A stretch of DNA of 64,000 bases, taken from the NCBI GenBank assembly GCA_950295325.1, contig OX485804.1:51336001-51400000 (forward strand), written 5' to 3'. A program made the translations under genes and the position numbers. Below are positions 13,601 to 23,649 of the stretch, piece by piece. The notes under the pieces are model-generated. The model saw only the letters and a list, made by a program, of their open reading frames with translations. It was not told the origin of the DNA and did no database searches. Position 1 is the stretch's first letter; each line of letters starts with the position of its first letter. The DNA comes from Polytrichum commune (lineage: Eukaryota; Streptophyta; Polytrichopsida; Polytrichales; Polytrichaceae).

Positions 13601-16090
13601 CAAGAGTAAAATGGACTTGAGAGTGAGCAGAGGCTTCTCTCCGCCAGCGAGAAGGCTCCTTTCTTCAAGCTCTCAATCTCATCAGTGTTAAAGTCACCTT
13701 TTGTGAGCTTTCAACTCGAGCGTTTTGTCAGGTCTACAACTCCTTGATTATCCCATGTGAAACGACTGTGATAAGATCTTGGTCATTTTTGACAAGCTCT
13801 CGGTTAGAATCCTAAGCTACCTCGTGGGGTTGCTTAGGAATGGGAGAGTTCGAATTCTCATTCATGGTTCCCCTGCCAATGGGTTTGCAAGCATTCTTTA
13901 ACTTGTCACGAATTCTCCTCTACAAGTTCCAATCCGAAACAACCACATGCTTAGATGTTGGCTGCCTCGACAGTAGGCAGGAAAGCAGTACCAATGCAGT
14001 AGTCAGCATATGTTACAGACCCATGATCCTCAGAGCTGAAAGTCATTTCAATTCTCAAAAAATTATGAATTGTATGCACCGTAATGTCTGCCATTATTTA
14101 CTTTAACGTCTTCCAGGCGCTTGGAGAAAGCTCACCCTGAAGGTGGTCGCCAGTTTGTGAAGACATGTGGCCTGCCCATCCACCCCTACTTCAGTGCAAC
14201 CAAGATTCTATGGCTCATTGAGTCGGTGCCAGAAGTGAAACAAGGGATCGAAAGTGGAGATGCACTCTTTGGGACCATCGACACATGGCTAATCTGGAAC
14301 TTGACAGGTGGTGCAGATGCTGCTAATCCAATTCACATAACTGATTGCACAAATGCAGCCCGAACAATGCTCATGGACCTCACCACCTTGCAATGGCACG
14401 AGCCTACATTGAAGACTTTGAACATTTCGAGCTCAATTTTGCCAAAAATCACAAGCAACGCGGAGATGATCGGAACAATCTCGGATAACTGGCCACTTGC
14501 AGGTGTTCAATTGGCGGGTTGTTTGGGCGATCAACATGCGGCAACTCTTGGCCAACAATGCAAAGCAGGGCAGGCCAAGAGCACGTATGGCACTGGTTGT
14601 TTCATTGTGTTGAACACGGGGGAGCAGATTGTTCCATCAAAGCATGGGTTGCTGACGACGGTCTCGTATAAGCTTGGGCCTGATGCTCCAACAAACTATG
14701 CGCTGGAGGGGTCGATTGCAATTGGTGGGGCAGCTGTGCAATGGCTGCGTGACAACCTGGGCATTATTAGCAGCTCCAGTGAAATTGAGGGGCTTGCCAA
14801 GACTGTAGAGAATACGGGAGGAGTTTACTTTGTGCCTGCATTTAGTGGGCTGTTTGCTCCTTGGTGGAGGGATGATGCGAGAGGTGTGTTGGTTGGAATC
14901 ACAAGGTATACAAACAAGGCACACATTGCTCGGGCCACACTGGAGAGCATGTGCTTCCAGGTAAGCATTTGTCTCCTGATTTCGTGCAGTAATCTTCTGA
15001 TTTAGTAGAGTTATCTTGCAACTTAACATGACTTTTGGTCGGGAGTTGGTTGTTTTGCATACAATATCTTCCATGTTCGGTAAGTTTTTGGTGCATGCTT
15101 GGAGGTAGTGTGGAGGTTTGAGCGAACAACAATCATTAACGGTTCGTTGAGGGTTAAACTCATTTTGGCCCTAAATGAATGTACATTGGTTGCTCTTGTA
15201 ATTCAAACACTATCTGTGAGCATGCACCACAAGTGGAAAGAAATTATTGATACTTGATGCAGAACAACTAGTGGAAAATCAAAGGGGACGAACTCCCTGT
15301 AAGAGGCTCCTTCCTGCTAATGAGGTGGTTCCTTTCTTTGAGCTCTCAAATTCTAGTGTAAGAGGGCATCACTCATGGTTTTGCCTTCTCAGGTGAGGGA
15401 GGTATTGACATCCATGAAAGCAGATGCCGGTAGCATTGAAGCAAGTGTGGCTGGGGAGTTTCTTCTGAGAGTGGATGGAGGTGCCACTATTAACAACTTG
15501 CTCATGCAGCTTCAGGTCAGTCATCTTCCTACTGTCAAAGCGACAATATAAGACTCCATAATAAGACTACAATATAAGTCATTAGGATCACCATCCTAAT
15601 GACTTGGTGATTGATAATAGTATTGGAGAGAGATGGACAGACCCACCTTTTATTACATGTCTCTCTTCGTATCTTTTGCTGTAAATCTTAACTTTGCAAG
15701 AAAAGATGCTTAAATTAGCATCTTCAAATATTTTACCTCTTCAAATTAACCCTCTCATGTACATGAAGAACTTGCATTGGCCCATAAAATAGCAGCCAAC
15801 CTCTCCTTCCATAACCACCAAAATCATTGTTGATGATTGTGCAGGCCGATCTACTTGGAAGCCCTGTGGTAAGACCAATTGACATTGAGACGACGGCATT
15901 AGGAGCTGCTTATGCTGCTGGCCTTGCAGTGGGTTTGTGGACCAAGGAACAGATCATTGAGCAGGGTGCTGTTCAAGCCACTCCAACTACGTTTCACTCT
16001 CGAATCACAGAAGAGGAACGTGAAAAGAGATACAAATCTTGGAGTAAAGCAGTCGAGAGATCCTTTGGACTTGCAGATTTGGATTTTTGA
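10648..16090 (+). CDS. Glycerol kinase (ATP:glycerol 3-phosphotransferase), five exons, 522 aa
   Basis: Exons: 10648-10781, 12851-13072, 14117-14960, 15393-15515, 15845-16090. All introns are GT-AG and the phases join without a break, giving 522 residues, the usual length of plant glycerol kinases such as Arabidopsis NHO1/GLI1. FGGY family of sugar kinases; makes glycerol 3-phosphate from glycerol and ATP, normally in the cytosol. Visible motifs: [11 protein letters not shown] (residues 10-20, phosphate loop); NQRETT (87-92, equivalents of E. coli GlpK Arg83/Glu84); Tyr143; GCLGDQHAA (Asp257/Gln258, catalytic base region); STYGTGC (ATP site); [17 protein letters not shown]; the FGGY signature [20 protein letters not shown] ending in E; and [20 protein letters not shown]. 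No signal peptide. The ATG is the first in frame upstream of the conserved core. Structurally intact, so probably functional. Convergent with the PP2C gene. Confidence 0.96.
10782..12850 (+). repeat. Glycerol kinase intron 1 with three degenerate tandem copies
   Basis: The 2069-bp intron contains a block repeated three times, near 10784-11110, 11112-11640 and 11690-12080. Shared landmarks are GTCAATTTCCCTCC, CATACATGCGATGAGTGTG, GGTCAGCTGAAAATGGGT, ATCTTGCCAG, GGAGCATCACTGCTTCCTC and CCTGGACTTGCCGGACACAC. Copy 1 begins next to the donor site. The pattern indicates serial local duplication, not transposon insertion. Confidence 0.85.
13073..14116 (+). other. Glycerol kinase intron 2
   Basis: GT-AG intron of 1044 bp without recognisable transposon. 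A stretch near 13640-13720 (GGCTCCTTTCTTC, AAGCTCTCAA) resembles one in intron 3 near 15304-15370 (GTTCCTTTCTTTGAGCTCTC), so these introns share a short duplicated segment. Confidence 0.6.
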
Positions 16091-16111
16091 ACCCATAAGT
16101 CTGTTTGATAC

Positions 16112-16320
16112 CACTTATGGCCCAAAGCGCCTTGGACAAAGAAAGAGATCATTGGGCAGGGTGCTGTTGAATCCGCTCAAAGCTTTTCGCCCTCAAATCA
16201 CAGAAGATGAATGTGGAAAAAGGTGGAAAGTCTGAAGGAACAAAGTTAGGGCAGTAGTTTAGGAATGTTTTGGCAGATGTGGTTTTTGAATCCACGATTC
16301 TTTTTTGAATCCATGATTCT
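16112..16320 (+). pseudogene. Decayed tandem copy of the last glycerol kinase exon
   Basis: Immediately after the glycerol kinase stop, the sequence repeats the 3' half of exon 5: GATCATTGGGCAGGGTGCTG matches GATCATTGAGCAGGGTGCTG. AAATCACAGAAGATGAA matches GAATCACAGAAGAGGAA, and TTGGCAGATGTGGTTTTTGA matches the exon end including its stop region. In the best-matching frame it reads FRPQITEDE and is then broken by stops. It lies inside the likely 3' UTR, upstream of the AATAAA at 16460-16465. It adds no coding sequence to the kinase. Confidence 0.8.
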
Positions 16321-16459
16321 GTGTTGAATCCACATTGGTTGCTAAAGAATGATGTTGGTGTGCTGCTGTGCACATGTTGCATTGGACTCTGGCTTCCTTT
16401 GCTAGGTTGTTGTTTTGTTCAAATAATAGTTTGTGCTAGAAGCATTCCCTTTGTTGTTA

Positions 16460-16465
16460 AATAAA
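16460..16465 (+). terminator. Possible polyadenylation signal of glycerol kinase
   Basis: A perfect AATAAA 370 bp past the stop codon, in an AT-rich context followed by T-rich sequence. It is the first perfect match downstream of the gene. Confidence 0.45.
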
Positions 16466-17151
16466 ATATTTACTTATGTATTTTCTTCCATAGATGCAAA
16501 GGTTCCAAATTCCATGCTACTACTCTCTTTCAAGGTGACATTGCAACAATCGAGAAAAGTCACAATAGTCATCTTGCTACCAAATGTGGAAGTATATCTG
16601 TTACAAACAGAATAATCAAATGGTGTGAAGTGCCGTTTTTCTTTCCCATTTCAAATCAAAATTAAATAAACATGAAAGACGTGATAAGATAAATTAGGTA
16701 GAACCTTCAACATACTACTATCAAAATTGACGAATTGAGCTTCTTATTATTTTGTATTCATTCTCTGTGGTCACAATGAACCTTGTGTTGCAATCCAACT
16801 ACATTACGCATAGACAATTTTCTGGGGTAGGGAGAAGTGGCATCTATTTTGGGCATGTTTCAGTAAGAAGTCACATCCAAAAGTTGTATGTAAATAGTAC
16901 AGGCTAGAGTGGCAGGCTTGAAGATAATTAAATTCCATGAACATGCAGTCCACAATAAAGGGAATCATGTGAACAGATTTCAACAATTAACCTGTCTCAG
17001 TGCAATTAGCACAAGATGATAGACGTAGCTATCAGTCACCCTTCAAATAGTAGCCAAGTTTAAACAGTCATGAGATACATATGAAGACTAAAAAGTTTTG
17101 AGTTTGCATTGCTACAGTTACCGTTTCCTGTCTTTCGGCCACTCGTAAACT

Positions 17152-19632
17152 TTATTGCTCCTGGAATTGAATGACTATGCAAGAGATATCATCTTCATTC
17201 AACCGCCGACGAGCCTCCAGGACAAGCTGATGGGCGGCTTTCACGGGATCACCAACAGCTTTCACAGTGTCAACGACTTCCTGGTCATCATACATGCTCC
17301 ACAAGCCATTGCTTCCCAACACCAAAAACTCACACGACAAGTCTACTATGAGGTCAGACACATCTGGTTTTGCACTAATATGCTCCTTCAAACCCTTGTC
17401 ACCAAAGACTCGTGCAATGGAGAGCTGACCATCCACCCGCCATTGATCCCCTATACACAAAACACTCAAAAGGATAAAATATAAAAAATATTAATGGAAA
17501 AAGCTGAAACGAGAACTACCCACCTTGTATTTGATTCAGAAGTACTAAGGTATGTGGGCCTTATGTGAACACTCTTCTTAATTGGACACTTACATCTGAG
17601 TGGTGTATGACAAGGCTTCTGGTTGTCAAATGCACATGTGTTACAATGAGATTGGACTGTGCTCAGAATATAGACACTCCTTTCGATTCAATAGTCAACA
17701 GACTTTGAAGAGTCTATGCAATTGCTTACAGAGAGAGGATATACACTTTCACCTCTTATAACTTTTGCATCTCAACTCCAATCCTGAAACTTGTAACGAC
17801 AATCTTTGTGATTCACCATTACTAACCGCATGAGACATTTACCGATCCAATCGAATGGCCAATGCAAAATATGTCTATGGAAGTGGAAGTTTCCACAATA
17901 AAGGTACTATTTACCTGGAAAGTGAGTGACATGGCCGCCCCGGGCTTCGACATTGGCACGTTCCAAAGGGCGTCCGGGGTCATGGTCCACAGAAATTTGA
18001 ACGGCTTTACCATTTCTCGACATCACAGCTCGCGAGTCTCCGACATTGGCAACAATCAAACGGCTTCCGCGCTCACAGACCATGGCCGTCACAGCCGTGC
18101 TCCCACCTTTCTCACTCGTCGTGTCCAGGATGTTGCGGTCCGTAAGGAGGTATGCATCTCGCGTGGCACCCACCGGATCAGCCCGCACTCCACCTTCATT
18201 CAGGATGTTGTTGAAGAGATTGTCTTGTAGGTACTTTGCAACACCTTCACCTTTGTGCGCATCAAAAATGCCAAAGAATGCAACCTGCAATCACGAGGGA
18301 GAGGGATAACATCAATACTAAATTCCACCATTCCTCGCTGCAAGTAACCATTGTGGGGCTTTCAATGCAGACCTTAAGCACCTGCTATGAATTCTTATGA
18401 ACATATTCCAAAGATGACAAGCGACCTCAAACTGTTGACAGAACCATTACCAGTTAAACAAATAGGGTCGATCGGAGCTTTCAGCAAGATCCTTGGCCTT
18501 CTTTCACAATTGGACCCTGACCACATGCAGTGATACGGGCAACCAATGCATTGCAATCTACTCTGAAATTCACATAGCACCTCAAACTGTTGACAGACCA
18601 TGCATTTTCATTACCAAGAAACCTGGTGGGATTGTCGGAGCTTTTAGAAAGATGCTTGGCCTTTTTTACAATTTGGATACCATGATCACATACAGTAATG
18701 ATAGGGCAACGAAAACTTGAGTTCCTCAACCCTAGACCTTTACAATCTACGCTAGATTTCACGTAGCAACTCAAACTCTTGACAGAACTATCCCTTTTTA
18801 TTGACAAAAAGCCTAGTAGATTGATCGGAGCTTTTAGCAAGATTCATGGCCTTCTTTTACAGTTGGATACCATGATCACATACATACTGGGGGCAACCAA
18901 ACCTTGAGTTCGTCCACCCTAAACCGTTGCAACAATCTGAATTTCACACAGCACCTCAAACTGTTCACAAACCATCCCTTTTGCACTAAAAGAAACCTGG
19001 TATGAACGATCAGAGCTTTTAGCAAATTGCTTGACCTTCTTTTACAATTGGATATATTTCTCTGAATCTCACACAGCACCTCAAACTGTTGACAGAACCA
19101 TCGATTTTCAAAACCGAATAACCTGGCAGGATTGATTGCAGCTTTGACCAAGATGCTTAACCTCCTTTTACAATTGAATACCATGACCACATACATACAT
19201 GAGACTTGATTTCCTCAACCCTAAACCGTCGTCACAATCTTACTCTAAATTTCATATAGCACTTGCTAAGAAACCAAGTGGAGGATGAAGAAACCTGACC
19301 TCGTCACCGTCAATGTCCCGAACTTCAGCAACATGTAGGTCCTCCATGGGATTGTCTCGCAAGCCCTGGAGAAGGCAAAAACCGAAGACAACTTGCGGTT
19401 GCATCTCTTGGCTCTGTCCACCCCCTCCGTAAACCTCCCTCGGTATAGACACAGTTGGAGTACCACCTCGCCTGCCTCGAGTCACGGCTTGGTGCGAAGA
19501 CACACTCACCTTGATGCCTTCCTCCATGTCTCTCACATGCTGCTCCTCATCTGCATTCGTATCTTTCTTCTTCCTCCCCATGATCGGTGTCTGCAGAAAC
19601 TCGTCGAAGGCAGTGCTGCTCTCGTCCTCCAT
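17152..19632 (-). CDS. PP2C-type protein phosphatase, three exons, 333 aa
   Basis: Minus-strand exons: 19632-19300, 18284-17915, 17450-17152 (TAA at 17154-17152). Introns are GT-AG and phases join cleanly. The layout resembles plant clade F PP2Cs (PIA1/WIN2-like) with an N-terminal extension of about 80 residues that has a basic GRKKK patch. Ser/Thr phosphatases of this family need two metal ions. Seen in order: LRDNPMEDLHVAEVRD (about 91-106), FFGIFDAHKG (115-124), EKGGSTAVTA (169-178), VANVGDSRAVMS (190-201), VDGQLSIARVFGDKGL (240-255), LVLGSNGLWS (277-286), NEDDISCIVIQF (319-330). Two metal-site motifs deviate: the usual DGH is DAH (Ala120), and the usual SDGLW is SNGLW (Asn282 for the metal-binding Asp). 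Asp119, Asp252 and Asp321/322 are kept. Activity may be reduced or altered. No signal peptide or membrane segment. Confidence 0.93.
17545..17830. repeat. Dispersed repeat R1, copy 2, in PP2C intron 2
   Basis: Matches 9050-9345 in direct orientation, from TAAGGTATGTGGGCCTTATG through GAGGATATACACTTTCACCT to the ACTAACC end. It fills most of PP2C intron 2 (17451-17914) and leaves about 85-95 bp of intron on each side, so splicing signals are untouched. Confidence 0.75.
18285..19299 (-). repeat. PP2C intron 1 with five tandem degenerate units
   Basis: On the plus strand the block beginning CTCAAACTGTTGACAGA recurs at about 18426, 18581, 18770, 18955 and 19080. Each copy is followed by GATCGGAGCTTTTAGCAAGA, CTTTTACAATTGGATACC and CATGATCACATACA. 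Unit length varies from about 125 to 190 bp. The array fills nearly the whole 1015-bp intron. No ORF. Confidence 0.9.
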
Positions 19633-19752
19633 TCCTCTTGACTCAGCTATGGTTATGGATAGAATGGCAACACCTTAAGTTGTGATTCGAATTCGAATTT
19701 CCCTTTATTTCCTCCTTCCTCTGAAATCTCAATAAATTGGATTTCCTTGTTG

Positions 19753-20335
19753 CCTTGCTTGCTTCCAAAATCTCTATCAATCAAGAAAATCAATTGGCAA
19801 CCACTTAAATTCCACAACTTTTTTTCAACCTAATGATGATGTCTTCCCCAGATCAGAATGCCTCACATGCATATGCCTTGCTACGAAATGACATGACACA
19901 GAGCTCTTCTGCCTCCTCAATTGCTGCCTGGTTATATAAGAAAGACAGAGAGAAATCGAATCCTCTTCGCATTCAGTTCCTGACTCTCTCGTGCTCACTT
20001 TGACCTCGTTAGCCTTGCTTCTTTCCAAGATCTCTATCAGTCACGAAAACAATAAAACCACTCAAATTCTTCAAGCTTCTTCTTAACTTAATGATTTCTT
20101 CCCCTCATCAGAATGCCTTGCCAATTGGTGCCTGCTTAATGAAAGAACGACGGAAAGAATCCTCTCCGCATTCAGCTCCTGGATCTCTCGTGCTCACTTG
20201 AACTTTGCCTTGCTCTCTTCCACAATCTGCCTATCAAGAAAAACATCGCAACTACTAAAATTCCACAATCTTCTTAGCCCTAGTGATTTCTTCCCGCCAT
20301 CAGAATGCCTTGCCATAACGGACGGTCGGTCATGT
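19753..20335. repeat. Three tandem degenerate copies upstream of the PP2C gene
   Basis: Blocks starting CCTTGCTTGCTTCCAAAATC (about 19753), CCTTGCTTCTTTCCAAGATC (about 20013) and CCTTGCTCTCTTCCACAATC (about 20208) share TCAGAATGCC, GCATTCAGTTCCTG and CTCTCGTGCTCACTT. They lie 120-700 bp upstream of the PP2C ATG, so the promoter itself has been duplicated. Confidence 0.85.
19932..19939 (-). promoter_or_regulatory. Possible TATA box of the PP2C gene
   Basis: The palindrome TTATATAA is about 300 bp upstream of the PP2C start codon, inside the first of the tandem upstream copies. The other two copies have lost this motif. Used on the minus strand it would give a 5' UTR of about 270 nt. Confidence 0.4.
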
Positions 20336-20413
20336 CACACGACACATAGCTCTCTGTGCATTGAAACTTTTCGGTGTACTTAAAAAAGATCGACTGAAAA
20401 CTTCAGTGATGCA

Positions 20414-20829
20414 GTGCAGAGTTACACAACAGAGATTGATGAAGCAATTGATTACCTTGTCACTTCAAATCACACCACCAAATGCTCCAACGGTACCACT
20501 GATTCCACCGGGCAGGCCTTAGGTCACCTCTTATTTGAAGGGGTTGAACACCCAAACTCAATCGAATATTCCCGATTGGTCTACTTCTTAACTCACTCAA
20601 TCCAAACGAAACGAAGAGTCGGAGCGAGGATGCTCGAATGGCTGGCAAGATGCTATCAAACAGAGATACAATATCCAGAATCTCCTATCGCTTCAGAATG
20701 CGAGACCTGAAGGTCCGGATCCCGTCCGTCGTAGTCGAATCCAGAATGCTTTTAAAGTGCTTTTCCCTGCACCCGGGCATTCAAAAACTTGAAAATCTTT
20801 GCGAAATCATCTCACTGGTCGGAGTTTGA
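20414..20829 (+). other. Unrecognised short open frames
   Basis: Two overlapping open frames of 98 and 63 codons sit in a stretch with somewhat higher GC. No known domain, signal peptide or splice context could be recognised. They are as likely to be chance as real. Confidence 0.2.
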
Positions 20830-21065
20830 TGGAAAAAGAGCAAAAATTTGTGCCAAGACGGTGGAAGAAGGTTGAAGCTCCAGGTGGACCAAAGCCTGAC
20901 ATCCAGCTTGGCTAGTGACACGTGGCGCTCCAAGGACATCGCCACTTGAGTGGGCTCCGTATCCTGCTGCTGCCACGTGGAATATCTACGAGGAAGCAGT
21001 TTCCCTGCTCTTGAAAATTTTGGATGAGTGATAAGGTAAAACCTCCTATCACCATCAGAACTCCA

Positions 21066-21083
21066 GGGTTTAGGGTTTAGGAC
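21066..21083. repeat. Telomere-like TTTAGGG motif, about 2.3 copies
   Basis: GGGTTTAGGGTTTAGGA is the plant telomere motif in a very short interstitial run. Short runs of this kind occur as telo-boxes in plant promoters; no adjacent gene was found. Confidence 0.6.
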
Positions 21084-21820
21084 CCTATGGCCTATAAGTA
21101 GGAAGATTCAAAATAAAGAAATGGTGGCAACTAAAGTCCAAATCCAACATTTAATAGGTGCACATATGGGCGATTGGCTATTGTGGAGTGCGAATTACTG
21201 TCTTAATTGAGGCATGGTTAAGCATGATGTGGGTTGATTAATGAAGAACATGGCGGTGACCAATGTCATGAGGTTGGTGGTGGATCATCCTCATTTCGGT
21301 GGCCGTGCATTCATGAGATGCTTGATCAAACAATGCCTACGATGATCATGAACTCCATGTTGAAGTTTCAAATGGTAATACGTCTTACGGCGAAGTGTAG
21401 TGAAACATGTTTGTGATGAGATCGCTAAAGAGATTGTTTTTTTCTTATCTGTTGTGCCAATCTAGCATATGGAGAAGAACGATGAATCCAACATTGTTGG
21501 ATCTTAGAGAGCAGCTCCAATGAGGATGACAATGGATGTGAGTTCCAAATGTGGGAGAGGCGTTCCCTAAGCGGAACAAGCAACAATGGCAATCATACTA
21601 ATGAAAAGATTCATGAGGTGCAAAGAACAGTCTCAATGTCATGAATGAAATCATTAGACAAATCAGACAAGGACTAGACACAAGAGGTGGAGGATGGTGC
21701 AGATGTGGAGATGCCTCATAGCTCTTCTAATTCTCGGTACCAGAGTGGCAACGATGATAATGAGTCAAGCTCGGGCAATTAAAGAGGTGGGAGGAGCATC
21801 CCACTTCACCAATTGAATTT

Positions 21821-21984
21821 AACACCATATTCAAAATTTTGGGAAAATTCCATGATTTTGGGAAAATACAGTTTAGGTTGAGTCGACCTAAAATGTACCC
21901 ACTGGGTACATTTTAGGTCGACTCCACCTAAACTGTCATCAAATTGGGAGACTGGAAATCTCCCAAAATTTCGAATATGGTGTT
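21821..21984. mobile_element. 164-bp hairpin MITE
   Basis: The whole segment folds on itself. The outer repeat is AACACCATATTC at the left and GAATATGGTGTT at the right. The inner 34-bp arms (21868-21901 and 21903-21936) have one mismatch and a 1-nt spacer, with GTCGACC in the stem. Flanks offer either a TA or an ATTT target duplication, so the superfamily is uncertain. No coding capacity. Confidence 0.85.
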
Positions 21985-21989
21985 ATTTG

Positions 21990-23228
21990 CACACTTTACG
22001 GCAAATTGACATTCCGGGGAGTAGAAGAAGGAGGGCCATGGCAAAGGGCAAAAGAGGAAAATTGTAATCATTTGGAAAAAAAACACTTATGAAACAAAAC
22101 CATATCAATAAGAAACTTCATTCTTGCCAGATTTAGAACAAGATTTAACGATTACATTGGTTGAATCCTCAATTCTAAGAGGTTTGAGACAAGTTTCGAA
22201 GAGTTGTTTCAAAGAAGTAGAAGGGTGCAAACCATAATACAAGTGTACCTCACCTCAATCCCAAGGCTTTCTCCATCGCACTGAGTGATCTAACGTACAC
22301 CTTCTTTGACATGCAACTAACACAAATAGTTTCTACATGTTGAAATACATCTGCAACCTAAAACAATGAACATCAATGTTGGAATCTGTGCCCTCCAACA
22401 TACTCACAAATATGCAATCCTAGACTCAAATCATCATTGCATTGTAAAAGTAGACGTATGAATTGGTGAACCCAACATGGTTTAAAAAATTGACTAGATT
22501 CGGAATCAGTGGTGCTAACTCTCCGTAAAGATTTGCATCTTTCACCCTACAAGCATCAATTTACCACCAAAATGCGAAGCAAGAAAACAAAAATCTACAA
22601 CAACTCAATGATCAAGGAAATATAGTGAAAATATTAGCACTCAACAAAATGGATGCGGCAAGCTTGTGGACAAATCTATCAATTGGATCCCAGATACACC
22701 AAACCAAGATTCATAATCCCACTGCTATCGGATCTGTTGAAGAATCCCGGTGCAAATCTACAACTCCACAGGTAACATCTTCCGTGTTACAAAGAGTCTC
22801 CACATTCCTATGTTTCTTCCTCTCTTCATATGGCCAGTGCAAAACATGACAACCGACACAACACGAAGATTGCAAACGAGATCAAATGGGCTCAAGGGAA
22901 ACGTACCATGCCCAAAGACGACAAATCGAAGTGCATTCAACAGAGTTGTAAAATTGCATGAGCATGATGGGAAGTCCGATCAGGAGGGGGTGATCCACCA
23001 TCGCCAGAGGAACGTTTGAAGCTTCTCAGTACCATCGCAACACATGTTGGTTGTATGCAATAGTCGCGGCGTCGGGGAGGTGGCATGGGAACCCTATTTT
23101 TTGGGGGAAAATTAAAGCTTAGAGAGTGACGGTCATGCATCCATGGCGATGCAATGCTATTTTGAACCTAGAGGGTCATGTGCATTACTTTGGATGCTTT
23201 TGTTTCGTGTCTGGTGGCTCATGGGTTA
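21990..23228. other. Intergenic DNA without a recognisable gene
   Basis: Only short open frames. No terminal repeats, RNA gene or known protein motif was found. Confidence 0.4.
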
Positions 23229-23648
23229 AGGTAGAAATACCATAACTTGTGAAAATAAGGTGATATACATTGAAGATCTGGTCTGACAATCATGAGATAA
23301 TTTGCCAAGATAGACGAGAAGGATTCATGAAGAATGCAAGTTGTTTCATATTTTTCTGCCTTGTGCAAAAAATGATGCAATTTTTCAAAGTGGAAAGTTG
23401 TCCAACCCCCTACTTGTTTACTAGATTCTCCCTACATCGAACACGGTAATCTGCATTTTCATACATAACATCGCTTAAATCGGTTATCTCATGAGTATAT
23501 TAACACTTGACTCCCATTGGCTACACTAAGTGTGCATGCATTGAAGTTGCGGCCGAGCCACGATCCGTTTTAGAAATGGCACTTCACCATTATGATGGCG
23601 GTCTAGTGCACGACAGAGGGTGGTTAACCGCTTATGGTATTTCTACCT
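23229..23648. mobile_element. 420-bp TIR element (GGTAGAAATACC family), copy 1
   Basis: Left end AGGTAGAAATACCATAA and right end TTATGGTATTTCTACCT are inverted repeats flanked on both sides by TA. The same element lies in the opposite orientation at 54453-54879, matching through the middle (for example CACGATCCGTTTTAGAAATG). No transposase. TA flanks fit a Tc1/mariner-type insertion, but this is inference. Confidence 0.85.
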
Positions 23649-23649
23649 T

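Noticed and set aside
14637-15132. Minus-strand frames of 145 and 77 codons opposite glycerol kinase exon 3
   Set aside because: Shadows of a well-supported conserved exon on the plus strand.
16112-16235. Second glycerol kinase gene starting after the first
   Set aside because: Only part of the last exon is repeated and its frames are broken by stops.
17862-18309. Plus-strand frames of 122 and 87 codons opposite PP2C exon 2
   Set aside because: Shadows; the minus frame carries the PP2C motifs.
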